DNA of 46,526 nt from Bradyrhizobium campsiandrae (GTDB lineage: Bacteria > Pseudomonadota > Alphaproteobacteria > Rhizobiales > Xanthobacteraceae), in contig NZ_JAANIH010000069.1 of assembly GCF_014529705.1 (NCBI RefSeq), positions 1-46,526 of the forward strand. The letters are read 5' to 3'. Under the pieces are notes generated by a model, which saw only the letters and a program-made list of their open reading frames with translations, was not told where the DNA came from and made no database searches. The position numbers and the translations under genes are program-made. Positions 32,657 to 40,794 of the stretch are shown here, one piece after another; position 1 is the first letter of the stretch; each line of letters opens with the position of its first letter.

Positions 32657-34480
32657 GTGTCTTCCTGGCTCGACTACACCATCAACGGGCTGATCGTCGG
32701 TAACGTCTACGCGCTGGTTGCGGTCGGGCTCGCGCTGATCTTCGGCGTCAGCCGGCTGATCAACTTCGCACAAGGCTCGATCTATCTGGTCGGCGCCTAT
32801 ATCGGCTGGGTCGCTGTGGTGCAGCTGCATACGCCGCTGCCGCTCACCATCATCCTTGTTGCGGTGGTGGCCGCCCTGGTCGGCCTGATCATCGAGCGGT
32901 TCGGCCTGCGGCCGCTGCAGAACTCGGTGCGCATCGCGCCGCTGCTGGCGACCATCGGCATCAGCTTCGTGCTGGATCAGCTCGTGATGCTGACCTTCTC
33001 GCCCAATCCGCGGGCGCTGCCGAGCCAGTTGCCTGATGTCCGCTTCCAGGTCGGTGGCGGCACCATCGGGCCGCTCGATCTCTTGATCGCCGGCGTCGGC
33101 ATCACCAGCGCGCTGCTGCTGTTCGTGTTCTTGCGTTACAGCAAGCTCGGCTGGGCAGTGCGCGCGGCCTCGCAGGATCGTGACGCGGCGATGCAGATGG
33201 GCGTTGACGTCAACCGCGTCAATCAGGCGGTGTTCGGCATCGCGGCTGCGCTCGGCGGCGTCTCGGGCATGCTGGTCGGCATGTACTACAACCAGATCGA
33301 CACCGCGATGAGCCTGCAGGCGACGCTCAAGGGTGTCGTCGCGGAAGTGGTCGGCGGTGCCGGTAACGTGCCGGGTGCGGTCGTCGGCAGCCTTCTGCTG
33401 GGCCTCGTCGAGAGCTACGGCGTCGCCGTATTCGGCACCAGCTACCGCAATCTGTTCGCCTTCCTGCTGCTGGTCGTCGTGCTGGTGCTGCGGCCGAACG
33501 GCCTGTTCGCCAGCGCGCGGCAGGCACCGCCGGAGCCCCTGACCGGCACCTTCATCGCGCCGAGCCGGCCGCTGCGCATTCCGTGCTGGGCCCTGTCGGC
33601 TGCGGTTGCGGTGTTCGCGATCCTGCCGCTGCTGCCGGTGTCGTTCTACGTGCTGCAGACGTTGATCAACGCCTGGCTGCTCGGCATGCTCGCGCTCAGC
33701 CTGACGCTGGTGGCCGGCACCATCGGGCAGGTCTCGCTCGGTCACGCCGCGCTGCTCGCGATCGGCGCCTATACCTCGGCACTGCTGTCGCTGACATTAA
33801 ACCTGCCCGTCGGGCTTGCCATCATCGCCGGCGGCCTGATGAGCGCCGCCCTCGGCACGATCCTGATCTCCCCGTCGTTCCGTCTGCGCGGCCACTACGT
33901 CTCGATCGCGACGCTTGCGATCGGCGAGATCGTGTCGCTGGTGATCCTGAACTGGGAAAGCGTCACGCGCGGCCCGATCGGCATTTCCGGCATCCCGCCG
34001 CTGTCGCTGTTCGGCTACGATTTGATCAGCCCGGCCTCGATCTACTGGTTCGCGTTCGCCGTCATGGTGGTGCTCGCGTTGCTGCAGGCGCGCCTGCTCT
34101 CATCGCATCTCGGCCGCAGCTTTCGCGCCATCCGCGATGACGACATCGCCGCGCGCGCCTATGGCCTCAGCCTCAACCGCTACAAATCGCTCGCCTTCAT
34201 CTTCGGCGGGTTCGCCGCCGGCGTCAGCGGCGGCATCGCCGCGCATCTCTATTCCTATATCAACCACGAGACCTTCAACACCCAGCAATCCATTTTGGCG
34301 CTGACGGTCGTCATCCTCGGCGGCCTCGGCAATGTCGTCGGCGCCATCGTCGGCGCGGTGGCGCTGGTCGGCCTCCCCGAAGTGTTCAGAATCGCGGCGG
34401 AATACCGCATCCTGATCTACGGCATCGTGCTCTTGCTGCTCGTGCGGTTCAGGCCGCAGGGCCTGTTGGGGACGATCTGA
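32657..34480 (+). CDS. Branched-chain-type ABC permease, LivH-LivM fusion
   Basis: A 607-residue membrane protein joining both permease halves. Residues ~1-290 match LivH (NGLIVGNVYALVAVGLALIF; FGVSRLINFAQGSIYLVG; a late GNVPGAVVGSLLLGLVE). Residues ~310-607 match LivM (QVSLGHAALLAIGAYTSALL; FRLRGHYVSIATLAIGEIV; GLGNVVGAIVGAVALVGLPE). The linker near 285-310 is short. The start is GTG (SSWLDYTINGL). Fusion permeases of this type are known in proteobacteria. It overlaps the ATPase gene by one base. Confidence 0.92.
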   Translation: MSSWLDYTINGLIVGNVYALVAVGLALIFGVSRLINFAQGSIYLVGAYIGWVAVVQLHTPLPLTIILVAVVAALVGLIIERFGLRPLQNSVRIAPLLATIGISFVLDQLVMLTFSPNPRALPSQLPDVRFQVGGGTIGPLDLLIAGVGITSALLLFVFLRYSKLGWAVRAASQDRDAAMQMGVDVNRVNQAVFGIAAALGGVSGMLVGMYYNQIDTAMSLQATLKGVVAEVVGGAGNVPGAVVGSLLLGLVESYGVAVFGTSYRNLFAFLLLVVVLVLRPNGLFASARQAPPEPLTGTFIAPSRPLRIPCWALSAAVAVFAILPLLPVSFYVLQTLINAWLLGMLALSLTLVAGTIGQVSLGHAALLAIGAYTSALLSLTLNLPVGLAIIAGGLMSAALGTILISPSFRLRGHYVSIATLAIGEIVSLVILNWESVTRGPIGISGIPPLSLFGYDLISPASIYWFAFAVMVVLALLQARLLSSHLGRSFRAIRDDDIAARAYGLSLNRYKSLAFIFGGFAAGVSGGIAAHLYSYINHETFNTQQSILALTVVILGGLGNVVGAIVGAVALVGLPEVFRIAAEYRILIYGIVLLLLVRFRPQGLLGTI

Positions 34481-35328
34481 TGGCGGAAGCGAATGCACCG
34501 CTGTTGTCCCTGCGCGGGCTGACCCGCCGCTTCGGCGGCCTGACCGCCGTCGACGGCATCGATCTCGATCTCGCCAAGGGTGGGCTCGTCAGCATCATCG
34601 GTCCGAACGGCGCCGGCAAGACCACGCTGTTCAATCTCGTCACCGGGCTCGACCGGCCCGATGCGGGCGAGGTTCGTTTCGAGGGACAGGACATCACCGG
34701 CCTCTCGCCGGAACGGCTCGCGGCGCAAGGCATCGCGCGCACGTTCCAGCTCGGCCGGGTCTTCGGCAATCTCAGCGTGATGGACAACGTCCTGATCGGC
34801 GCCCACACGCGGCTGCGCGCGGTCAAGCCGGCGGTGCCCGTGATCGGCCCGCTGCTGGAATTGGGCCTGGCGCTGTTGCGACCCGCTAGCGTCAAGGCCG
34901 AGGAAGAGCGGCTGCGCGATGACGTGAAGGCCATTGTCGCCCGCTTCGGCGAGCGGCTGTTGCCGCGGATCGACCAGCCGGCCTACAGCCTCTCCTACGC
35001 CAATCGCCGCCGCGTCGAGATCGCGCGTGCGCTGGCGCTCAAGCCGCGCCTCTTGCTGCTCGACGAGCCCACCGCCGGCATGAACCCGAGCGAGACCGCG
35101 GAGATGCAGGCGCTCGTCGCCGAGCTCAAGACGGAAGGGCTGACCATCCTCCTGATCGAGCACAAGCTGGAGATGGTGATGCAGCTCTCCGACCGAGTCA
35201 TCGTCATGGACGAAGGCAAGAAGATCGCAGAAGGGCCGGGCGAACAGGTGCGCACCGATCCCAAGGTGATCGAGGCTTATCTCGGTCACGGGCTGTCGGG
35301 GGCGGCGGAGCAGGAGAATGCAGCATGA
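34480..35328 (+). CDS. ABC transporter ATP-binding protein, LivG type
   Basis: A 282-residue ATPase. Walker A is IGPNGAGKTT, the Walker B is LLLLDEPTAGMNPSE, and the His switch is IEHKLEMVM. The signature position reads YSLSYANRRRVEIARAL, so the canonical LSxGQ is replaced by LSYANR; LivG proteins often carry LSYGEQRR, so N in place of G-E is a mild deviation. The long insert (THTRLRAVKPAVPVIGPLLE) is a LivG feature. It is co-translated with the permease and LivF. Confidence 0.92.
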   Translation: MAEANAPLLSLRGLTRRFGGLTAVDGIDLDLAKGGLVSIIGPNGAGKTTLFNLVTGLDRPDAGEVRFEGQDITGLSPERLAAQGIARTFQLGRVFGNLSVMDNVLIGAHTRLRAVKPAVPVIGPLLELGLALLRPASVKAEEERLRDDVKAIVARFGERLLPRIDQPAYSLSYANRRRVEIARALALKPRLLLLDEPTAGMNPSETAEMQALVAELKTEGLTILLIEHKLEMVMQLSDRVIVMDEGKKIAEGPGEQVRTDPKVIEAYLGHGLSGAAEQENAA

Positions 35329-36065
35329 GCACGGGCGCACCCGAACCGTTGCTGGCGTTGTCGAACGTCAACACCTTCTACGGCCAGGCCCAGGTGCATT
35401 TCGACCTGTCCATCACCGTTGGCCGTGGCCATATCGTTTGCCTGCTGGGCGGTAACGCCAGCGGCAAGTCGACCACGATGAAGATCATTCTGGGCCTGGT
35501 CAAGCCGCGCTCGGGCGAGGTGATGTTCGACGGCGCCTCGGTGATCGGCCTGACCACGCCGCAGATCGTTCGCCGCGGCATTGCCTCGGTGCCGGAGGCG
35601 CGGCGGCTGTTCGCCGACATGAGCGTCCGCGAGAACATCCTGATGGGTGCCTTCGTGCGTAACGATCGTGAGGCGATCGCGCAGGATCTCGACAAGATGC
35701 TGACGCTGTTCCCCAAGCTCGGCCAGCGGCTGTCGCAGCGGGCGGGCTCGCTGTCCGGCGGCGAGCAGCAGATGGTGGCGATGGCGCGTGCGCTGATGAG
35801 CCGGCCGCGCCTGATCGTGATGGACGAGCCGACCATGGGGTTGTCGCCGCTCTATGTCGATCGCGTGCTGGAACTGATCCGCGCCATCAACGCGGAGGGC
35901 GTCTCGGTGTTCATGGTCGAGCAGAATGCCAGCCTCGCGCTCGAGATCGCACACGAGGCCTACGTGCTCCAGACCGGCAAGATCGTGTTGTCGGGCCCGG
36001 CGCGGACGCTGAAGGAAGACCCGCGCGTGCGCGACGCCTATCTCGGCGGTTCCGAGGCGGCGTGA
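35325..36065 (+). CDS. ABC transporter ATP-binding protein, LivF type
   Basis: A 246-residue ATPase forming a pair with the LivG-type subunit. Walker A is LGGNASGKSTT, the signature is LSGGEQQMVAMARALMSRP, Walker B is LIVMDEPTMGLSP, and the switch region FMVEQNASLALEIA is the LivF hallmark (Gln in place of His). It overlaps the previous gene by four bases (ATGA). It is the last gene of the unit starting at 29130 or 31452. Confidence 0.92.
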   Translation: MSTGAPEPLLALSNVNTFYGQAQVHFDLSITVGRGHIVCLLGGNASGKSTTMKIILGLVKPRSGEVMFDGASVIGLTTPQIVRRGIASVPEARRLFADMSVRENILMGAFVRNDREAIAQDLDKMLTLFPKLGQRLSQRAGSLSGGEQQMVAMARALMSRPRLIVMDEPTMGLSPLYVDRVLELIRAINAEGVSVFMVEQNASLALEIAHEAYVLQTGKIVLSGPARTLKEDPRVRDAYLGGSEAA

Positions 36066-36116
36066 GGCGTGCCCATGCACGAACGTCGTCCCGGCGGCTT
36101 CGGTTTGCACTGGTCA

Positions 36117-36144
36117 GTATGACTACTTTGTGAAAATATCATAC
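36117..36144. promoter_or_regulatory. NikR-type nickel operator upstream of the Ni/Co permease
   Basis: GTATGA-N16-TCATAC occurs exactly, with the spacing and half-sites known for the E. coli NikR operator. It ends 27 bases before the chosen start (36172) of the nickel/cobalt permease. The spacer is AT-rich and may hold the promoter. No nikR gene lies in the window. Confidence 0.82.
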
Positions 36145-36171
36145 CGTTGGGCGCAATGGGCGTGCGGCGGA

Positions 36172-37197
36172 ATGCGTGTCGTGACGAGATGGTCAGTGTG
36201 GGCTGCCGAGCCCGGAATGGTGTCGCTGTTCGGCGGGCTCGTCGCCGCCAATGTCGCCGCATGGGCTTGGGCCTTCGAGGCGTTCGCGGACCGGCCCGCG
36301 GTGATGGCGACCGCGCTGCTGGCCTGGGTGTTCGGCCTGCGCCACGCTGTCGATGCCGACCACATCGCCGCCATCGACAACGTCGTGCGCAAGCTGATGG
36401 CGACGGGCGAGACGCCGCGCAGCGTCGGGCTCTATTTCGCTCTCGGCCATTCCACCGTCGTCGTGGTCGCGACCATGCTGCTCGCGCTCGGCGTCGTCAG
36501 CCTTGGTGGCGACAGTTTGCTCAAGAATATCGGCAGCCTGATCGGCACCTCGGTGTCGGCCCTATTCCTCTTGCTCATCGCGGCGATCAACCTGGTGATT
36601 TTCGCCGGCCTGTGGCGAACCTTTCGCGCGGCGCGCGAGCAGGGCGTTCATGACGCCGCCGGGCTTGATGCGCTGCTCGCCCATCGCGGATTTCTAGTGC
36701 GCCTGCTCGGCCCGATGTTCCGCCTGGTGACAAGGCCCTGGCACATGTTTCCGCTCGGCCTCTTGTTCGGCCTCGGCTTCGACACCGCGACCGAGATCGG
36801 CCTGCTCAGCATCTCCGCCACCGAAGCGGCGCGCGGTGCCTCGCTCGCCGACATCCTGGTTTTCCCGGCGCTGTTCGCGTCAGGAATGGCGCTGGTCGAC
36901 ACGGCCGACTCCGCGCTGATGGTCAGCGCCTATCGCTGGGCCTTCGTCGATCCCATGCGCAAGCTCTGGTACAATCTCACGATCACCGGCGCGTCCGTCG
37001 CGGTCGCCCTGTTCATCGGTGGCATCGAGGCACTTGGTTTGATTGCCGATCGGCTTGGACTTGACGGCGGGGTGTGGGCGCTCGTCGACGCTCTCAATGA
37101 ATCGCTCGCCAATGTCGGTTTCGCGGTGATCGCGCTGTTCGTGATCGCCTGGCTGGTCTCGCGCCTGGTCTACCGCCGCATGTTCGCGGCGGCTTGA
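36172..37197 (+). CDS. Nickel/cobalt permease, NiCoT (HoxN/NixA/HupN) family
   Basis: A 341-residue inner-membrane carrier with about eight helices. The helix-II signature RHAVDADHIAAIDN binds the metal, and LGFDTATEIGLL is the second family signature; LFASGMALVDTADSALM is also conserved. These permeases bring in Ni2+ (or Co2+) for hydrogenase, urease or cobalamin. The frame is open from a GTG at 36130, but that codon lies inside the NikR-type operator, so the ATG at 36172 is preferred. The exact NikR box points to nickel as the physiological metal and to repression when nickel is ample. It ends 5 bases before the convergent HerA-like gene. Confidence 0.92.
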   Translation: MRVVTRWSVWAAEPGMVSLFGGLVAANVAAWAWAFEAFADRPAVMATALLAWVFGLRHAVDADHIAAIDNVVRKLMATGETPRSVGLYFALGHSTVVVVATMLLALGVVSLGGDSLLKNIGSLIGTSVSALFLLLIAAINLVIFAGLWRTFRAAREQGVHDAAGLDALLAHRGFLVRLLGPMFRLVTRPWHMFPLGLLFGLGFDTATEIGLLSISATEAARGASLADILVFPALFASGMALVDTADSALMVSAYRWAFVDPMRKLWYNLTITGASVAVALFIGGIEALGLIADRLGLDGGVWALVDALNESLANVGFAVIALFVIAWLVSRLVYRRMFAAA

Positions 37198-37202
37198 CGG
37201 CC

Positions 37203-38714
37203 TCAGGCCGACGCCGCGCTCGCTATTTGCTCGGCCGGTTGATCATCGCCGTTGGGATCACCAGGCGCGGTCGCCCAGGCCAATTCCACCAGTGTGACGA
37301 TCCGGCGCCCGCCGCCGTCGAGCTGGACCACGATCAGGCCCTGCTCCTCCATATAGCCGAGCAACCGCTGCGCCCGGCGCAGCGAGTGCGATCCATAGGC
37401 GCGGGCGATGGCGATATCGCCGGGGCAGGGCCAGCCTTCCTTGGCGGCGCGCGCGATCATCATGAACACGCCCTGCATGTCGTCGGGCAGGATCGAGGCC
37501 CGCAATGTCACCTCCTGCCAGGCATCGTCCTCGGCGATGTCAGTGCCGAGGCCGGCGCGCGCATGGGTCAGCATGCGACGGAATTCGGTGAGGTCGGGCA
37601 CGGAGGCGCCGAGGCCTTCGATGCGGCAGCGGACCACGAATTCCTGATAGAGCACGCCGATGGCGCGGAAACCGGCATCGGGCGCGGCCAAGACGGCGCG
37701 CAAGGTGCGATCGACGCGCTCGCGCCGCTCGGCGAGCTCTTCGGCGCTGACGGGAACCTCGACCTCCTCTCGGCTGATCTCGGGCGCGGCCGCCTTGGCC
37801 GCGCGGAGCTGCTCGAGCAGGTCAGGCGCTGGCCGTCGCTGCGGCCGGCTGGCGTCCGGCGGCGGCGCGGCGAGAATGACGGCGCGAGCGTCTTCAAGTG
37901 TGGCCTCGGGCAGCGGCATCAACCGCGGCGTCGAATTGCGCGGGCTGGTCTCGGTCGAACCGATGTTCAGGCGCAGCGGACGGCGCGACAGCGCAGGCCC
38001 CAACGCCATGAATTGTCCGCGTTCGAGATCGCGAAAGGCTTCCGCCTGTCGCCGCTCCATGCCGAGCAGATCGGCGGCGCGCGCCATGTCGATGTCGAGG
38101 AAGGTCCGGCCCATCAGGAAGTTCGAGGCTTCGGCCGCGACGTTCTTGGCGAGCTTGGCCAGCCGCTGCGTCGCGATGATGCCGGCAAGTCCGCGCTTGC
38201 GGCCGCGGCACATCAGATTGGTCATTGCACCGAGCGACAGTTTTCGCGCTTCGTCCGAGACTTCGCCGGCGACCGCGGGCGCGAACAGCTGCGCCTCGTC
38301 GACCACAACCAGCATCGGGTACCAATGGTCGCGCTCGACGTCGAACAGGCCGCCGAGGAAGGTGGCCGCGCGCCGCATCTGGTTCTCGGCATCCAGCCCT
38401 TCGAGATTGAGTACGGTGGAGACCCGGTGCAGCCGCGCGCGCTCGCCCGCGACCTGAAGGCCGCGCTCGGTGTGATCCTCGGCGTCGATCACCAGATGTC
38501 CGAAGCGTTCGGCCAGCGTAACGAAATCGCCTTCGGGATCGATGATGGCCTGCTGCACCCAGGGCGCGCTCTGCTCCAGGAGGCGCCTGAGCAGATGCGA
38601 CTTGCCGGAGCCGGAATTGCCTTGCACCAGGAGCCGGGTGGCCAGCAGTTCCTCGAGGTCCATGGCCGCCGCGGCGCCCGCCGTGGTCAGCCCCATCTCG
38701 ATCGCAACTGTCAT
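37203..38714 (-). CDS. HerA-like (DUF87) P-loop ATPase, stand-alone
   Basis: A 503-residue protein of the HerA/FtsK ATPase group. Walker A is VQGNSGSGKSHLLRRL at about residue 30, followed by IDPEGDFVTLAERFG (HerA-type DPxGE-like strand), Walker B MLVVVDEAQLF at about 138, and a sensor region GIIATQRLAKLAKNVAAE. The C-terminal third contains a predicted winged-helix-like segment (SHSLRRAQRLLGYMEEQGLI). HerA proteins translocate DNA, usually with the nuclease NurA, but no nuclease or SIR2 partner is adjacent. The next gene upstream encodes a cysteine-cluster protein. The role is unknown. Confidence 0.83.
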   Translation of the reverse strand: MTVAIEMGLTTAGAAAAMDLEELLATRLLVQGNSGSGKSHLLRRLLEQSAPWVQQAIIDPEGDFVTLAERFGHLVIDAEDHTERGLQVAGERARLHRVSTVLNLEGLDAENQMRRAATFLGGLFDVERDHWYPMLVVVDEAQLFAPAVAGEVSDEARKLSLGAMTNLMCRGRKRGLAGIIATQRLAKLAKNVAAEASNFLMGRTFLDIDMARAADLLGMERRQAEAFRDLERGQFMALGPALSRRPLRLNIGSTETSPRNSTPRLMPLPEATLEDARAVILAAPPPDASRPQRRPAPDLLEQLRAAKAAAPEISREEVEVPVSAEELAERRERVDRTLRAVLAAPDAGFRAIGVLYQEFVVRCRIEGLGASVPDLTEFRRMLTHARAGLGTDIAEDDAWQEVTLRASILPDDMQGVFMMIARAAKEGWPCPGDIAIARAYGSHSLRRAQRLLGYMEEQGLIVVQLDGGGRRIVTLVELAWATAPGDPNGDDQPAEQIASAASA

Positions 38715-38819
38715 GTCCCCGACTCAAGTCCCCGTCATCAGCGGCAAGGGACTTATCAATCGGAGCGGGATGCGTCGAGCAAAACAGGACGAATCACGCC
38801 CCGTTGCCCACGGCCGATT

Positions 38820-39638
38820 TCAGCCGAGCTTCGAAAGCCGTAGAAGTGCGGGCCGGTAGGGGGGCTGCGGATCGTCGTCCTCGCTGTCAGGAATCGCGCA
38901 GGCGCCGAATTCCTGTCTGATCCGCTCCATCTCGGCGATGCGCTCGTGCAGCCGCTGCAGATGCTCGGCCGACGTCGCCCGCCAGAATCTGAACGTATCG
39001 GCGGTGAGCGGCAGGAATGCCGTTCCCGCCAATGTCGGTTCGGGAACAATGGTGCGTCCGAGCAGCAGGAACTTGCTCTTGCCGGACACGACAAGTGTCG
39101 CATAGCCGCGATTGCCGATTCGCCTGATCCCGTTCAGTGACCATTCGGCGAGCTTGCTGAAATAGGGCTCCTCGCGCCAGCGATCCGGGCAATGGTCATC
39201 GACCGTCACGTTCACGGCGTCCTGGCTGAAATGCACGATGATGCCGGACTGCGCGGGAAACCAGGTCTCGTCGAGATGGCCCTGCAGCCAGGCGCAGGCG
39301 AAGGACCGGCACATCTGCGGGCGGCGATCGTAGATCGTGCACCCCGCGCCGGTCTGCCAGTGCTTGCAGAGCTGGTTCACCGGCTTGTCCACCGCGGCCA
39401 CCTCGAGGATGTCGCAGCAGGCGTTGCAGGTTCCGCATTGTCGTGTCGGCGACGCCGACTTCGGTAGGCCGGTCGCGCGAAACCCCTGGTCGTCGCGAAC
39501 CAGCAGCTTCTGCTTCTCGAGTGCAGTCAACGCACGTTCGATCTTGAGACGGGATAGCCCGGTGGCGTCGATCACGCTCTTCATCGTGGTCGCGCCGGCC
39601 TCCACCGCGCGGACGACGCTCAACATTGCCTGGTCCAT
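38820..39638 (-). CDS. Winged-helix plus YkgJ-type CxxCxxCC metal-cluster protein
   Basis: A 272-residue two-part protein. Residues ~1-62 look like a winged helix (TMKSVIDATGLSRLKIERAL, then KQKLLVRDDQGFRATG). Next comes the YkgJ-family cluster QCGTCNACCDILEV, with further conserved cysteines in LCKHWQTGAGCTIYDRRPQM and RSFACAW. YkgJ-like domains are annotated as Fe- or Zn-chelating; function is not established. The start at 39638 (MDQAMLSVV) begins directly at the first helix; the frame is open 35 codons further upstream, without a domain. It lies 105 bases upstream of the HerA-like gene on the same strand. Confidence 0.75.
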   Translation of the reverse strand: MDQAMLSVVRAVEAGATTMKSVIDATGLSRLKIERALTALEKQKLLVRDDQGFRATGLPKSASPTRQCGTCNACCDILEVAAVDKPVNQLCKHWQTGAGCTIYDRRPQMCRSFACAWLQGHLDETWFPAQSGIIVHFSQDAVNVTVDDHCPDRWREEPYFSKLAEWSLNGIRRIGNRGYATLVVSGKSKFLLLGRTIVPEPTLAGTAFLPLTADTFRFWRATSAEHLQRLHERIAEMERIRQEFGACAIPDSEDDDPQPPYRPALLRLSKLG

Positions 39639-39743
39639 TGTTCTTGTTCTTGTTGCCTCGGGCTTGTCTGGTGTTCCAGCAAACCGTGCGGCCCGCTGGA
39701 ACAGCAGACTGGCAAATAGATTGCAGACACCTGATTGAGACAA

Positions 39744-40084
39744 ATATGCTGCTCATTTCTTCGCTCTTTTGACAAGAAGTCGGGCCCGCAATGCGCGCAT
39801 GCTGCGCTTGCGCAAACGCAGGGCGATGCAGCGGGCCGTGACCGCTTTCGACCTCACGTGCGAACGTCAATCCGGCTGCCCGGACCCATTTGCGCTCGAT
39901 CTCGGTGCGATTCGGCGCTGCGCGCGGCCAAGAGAGACGCGTGATACGGCCGTCGTCACGCAGTCGTGATATTTGCCCACATGTCCCGAACGTCGCGTGA
40001 GCCGACACGTTTGCGTGATGGCAGCCTAACTTGATCTGACACAGATCAAGATCGGCCGGCTCGATGGCTGCTAACCTTGCGGCC
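39744..40084. other. Intergenic region with a perfect 21-bp palindrome
   Basis: No credible gene in 341 bases. CTTGATCTG-ACA-CAGATCAAG (40030-40050) is a perfect inverted repeat with 9-bp arms, ending 34 bases before the LysE-type pseudogene start. The half-sites recall FNR/FixK boxes (TTGAT/ATCAA), but the nine-base spacing is wrong for that family. It is probably an operator for another regulator. Confidence 0.6.
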
Positions 40085-40669
40085 GTGACCTTTCTGACCT
40101 TCTTCACGGCGACCTGTTTCCTCCTGGCCATGCCGGGACCGACCAACACTCTGCTCGCGACATCGGGGGCGGGGATCGGCATCTCGCGCTCGCTTCATCT
40201 GCTGGCGGCGGAGCTGTGCGGTTATCTGTGAGCGATCGCGCTGTTGCGGCTGGCGCTCAATCCCATCCTCGACGATGTCCCCCTCGCGGCGGTCGCGCTT
40301 CGCATCGCGGTCACCGTCTACATCCTGGGTCTCGCGGTCACGCTCTGGCGCGTCAATGTGCGGGAGCTTGGTGGCGGCGCTCCGGTGACGTTTGGCTAGG
40401 TGCTGATCACAACGCTCTTGAATCCGAAGGCGATGGTGTTCGCCTTCCTGCTACTGCCGCTCCACGCCGGCCTGTTCGAGCTCTTGCCCTGGATCGCCGT
40501 GATTGCGCTTCAGATCGTCACGGCAGGCGCTGCGTGGGTGACATTGGGCGTGATGCTCGGTCGTGGTGTGCGACGCCTGGGGCGGCCGGAGATCGTCACG
40601 CGCACCGGCGCAGTCACGCTCGTCGCCATGACCGGCCTGATCTGGCTTCAAACTTTCTGGAACGCCTGA
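40085..40669 (+). pseudogene. LysE/RhtB-family exporter with two in-frame stops
   Basis: Read through, the frame encodes a ~194-residue LysE-type amino-acid exporter: the N-terminus FLAMPGPTNTLLATSGAGIG is the family hallmark, and ITTLLNPKAMVFAFLLLP is the conserved mid-protein loop. It begins with GTG at 40085. Translation is stopped by TGA at 40229-40231 (after CGYL) and TAG at 40397-40399 (after VTFG, a position where CAG for Gln is expected). There is no frameshift; the reading frame is intact between the stops, so inactivation looks recent. The ending QTFWNA and TGA at 40667-40669 are as in intact members. Confidence 0.83.
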
Positions 40670-40794
40670 CGGACCAGACCGGGATTGATCCGGCCAGACG
40701 CCACTCGTCCCGAGCTTTCCGGCCGAACTTGCGCGGCGTCAACGTCGGAAACGCTCGCACGCGGCATTGTTCCAAACACTAAGCGGAGGCTTGC

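Noticed and set aside
36130..36171. GTG start 14 codons upstream for the nickel/cobalt permease
   Set aside because: The GTG lies inside the NikR-type operator, where the promoter must be, and has no ribosome site.
37203..38714. HerA-based anti-phage system
   Set aside because: No SIR2, nuclease or other defence partner is adjacent, and the neighbours are housekeeping or transport genes.
37194..38843. 549-codon plus-strand frame over the HerA-like gene
   Set aside because: Low-complexity His/Arg/Gly-rich translation with no motifs; the minus strand has Walker A and B.
40030..40050. FixK/FNR box
   Set aside because: Half-sites TTGAT and ATCAA are separated by nine bases instead of four; a different regulator is more likely.
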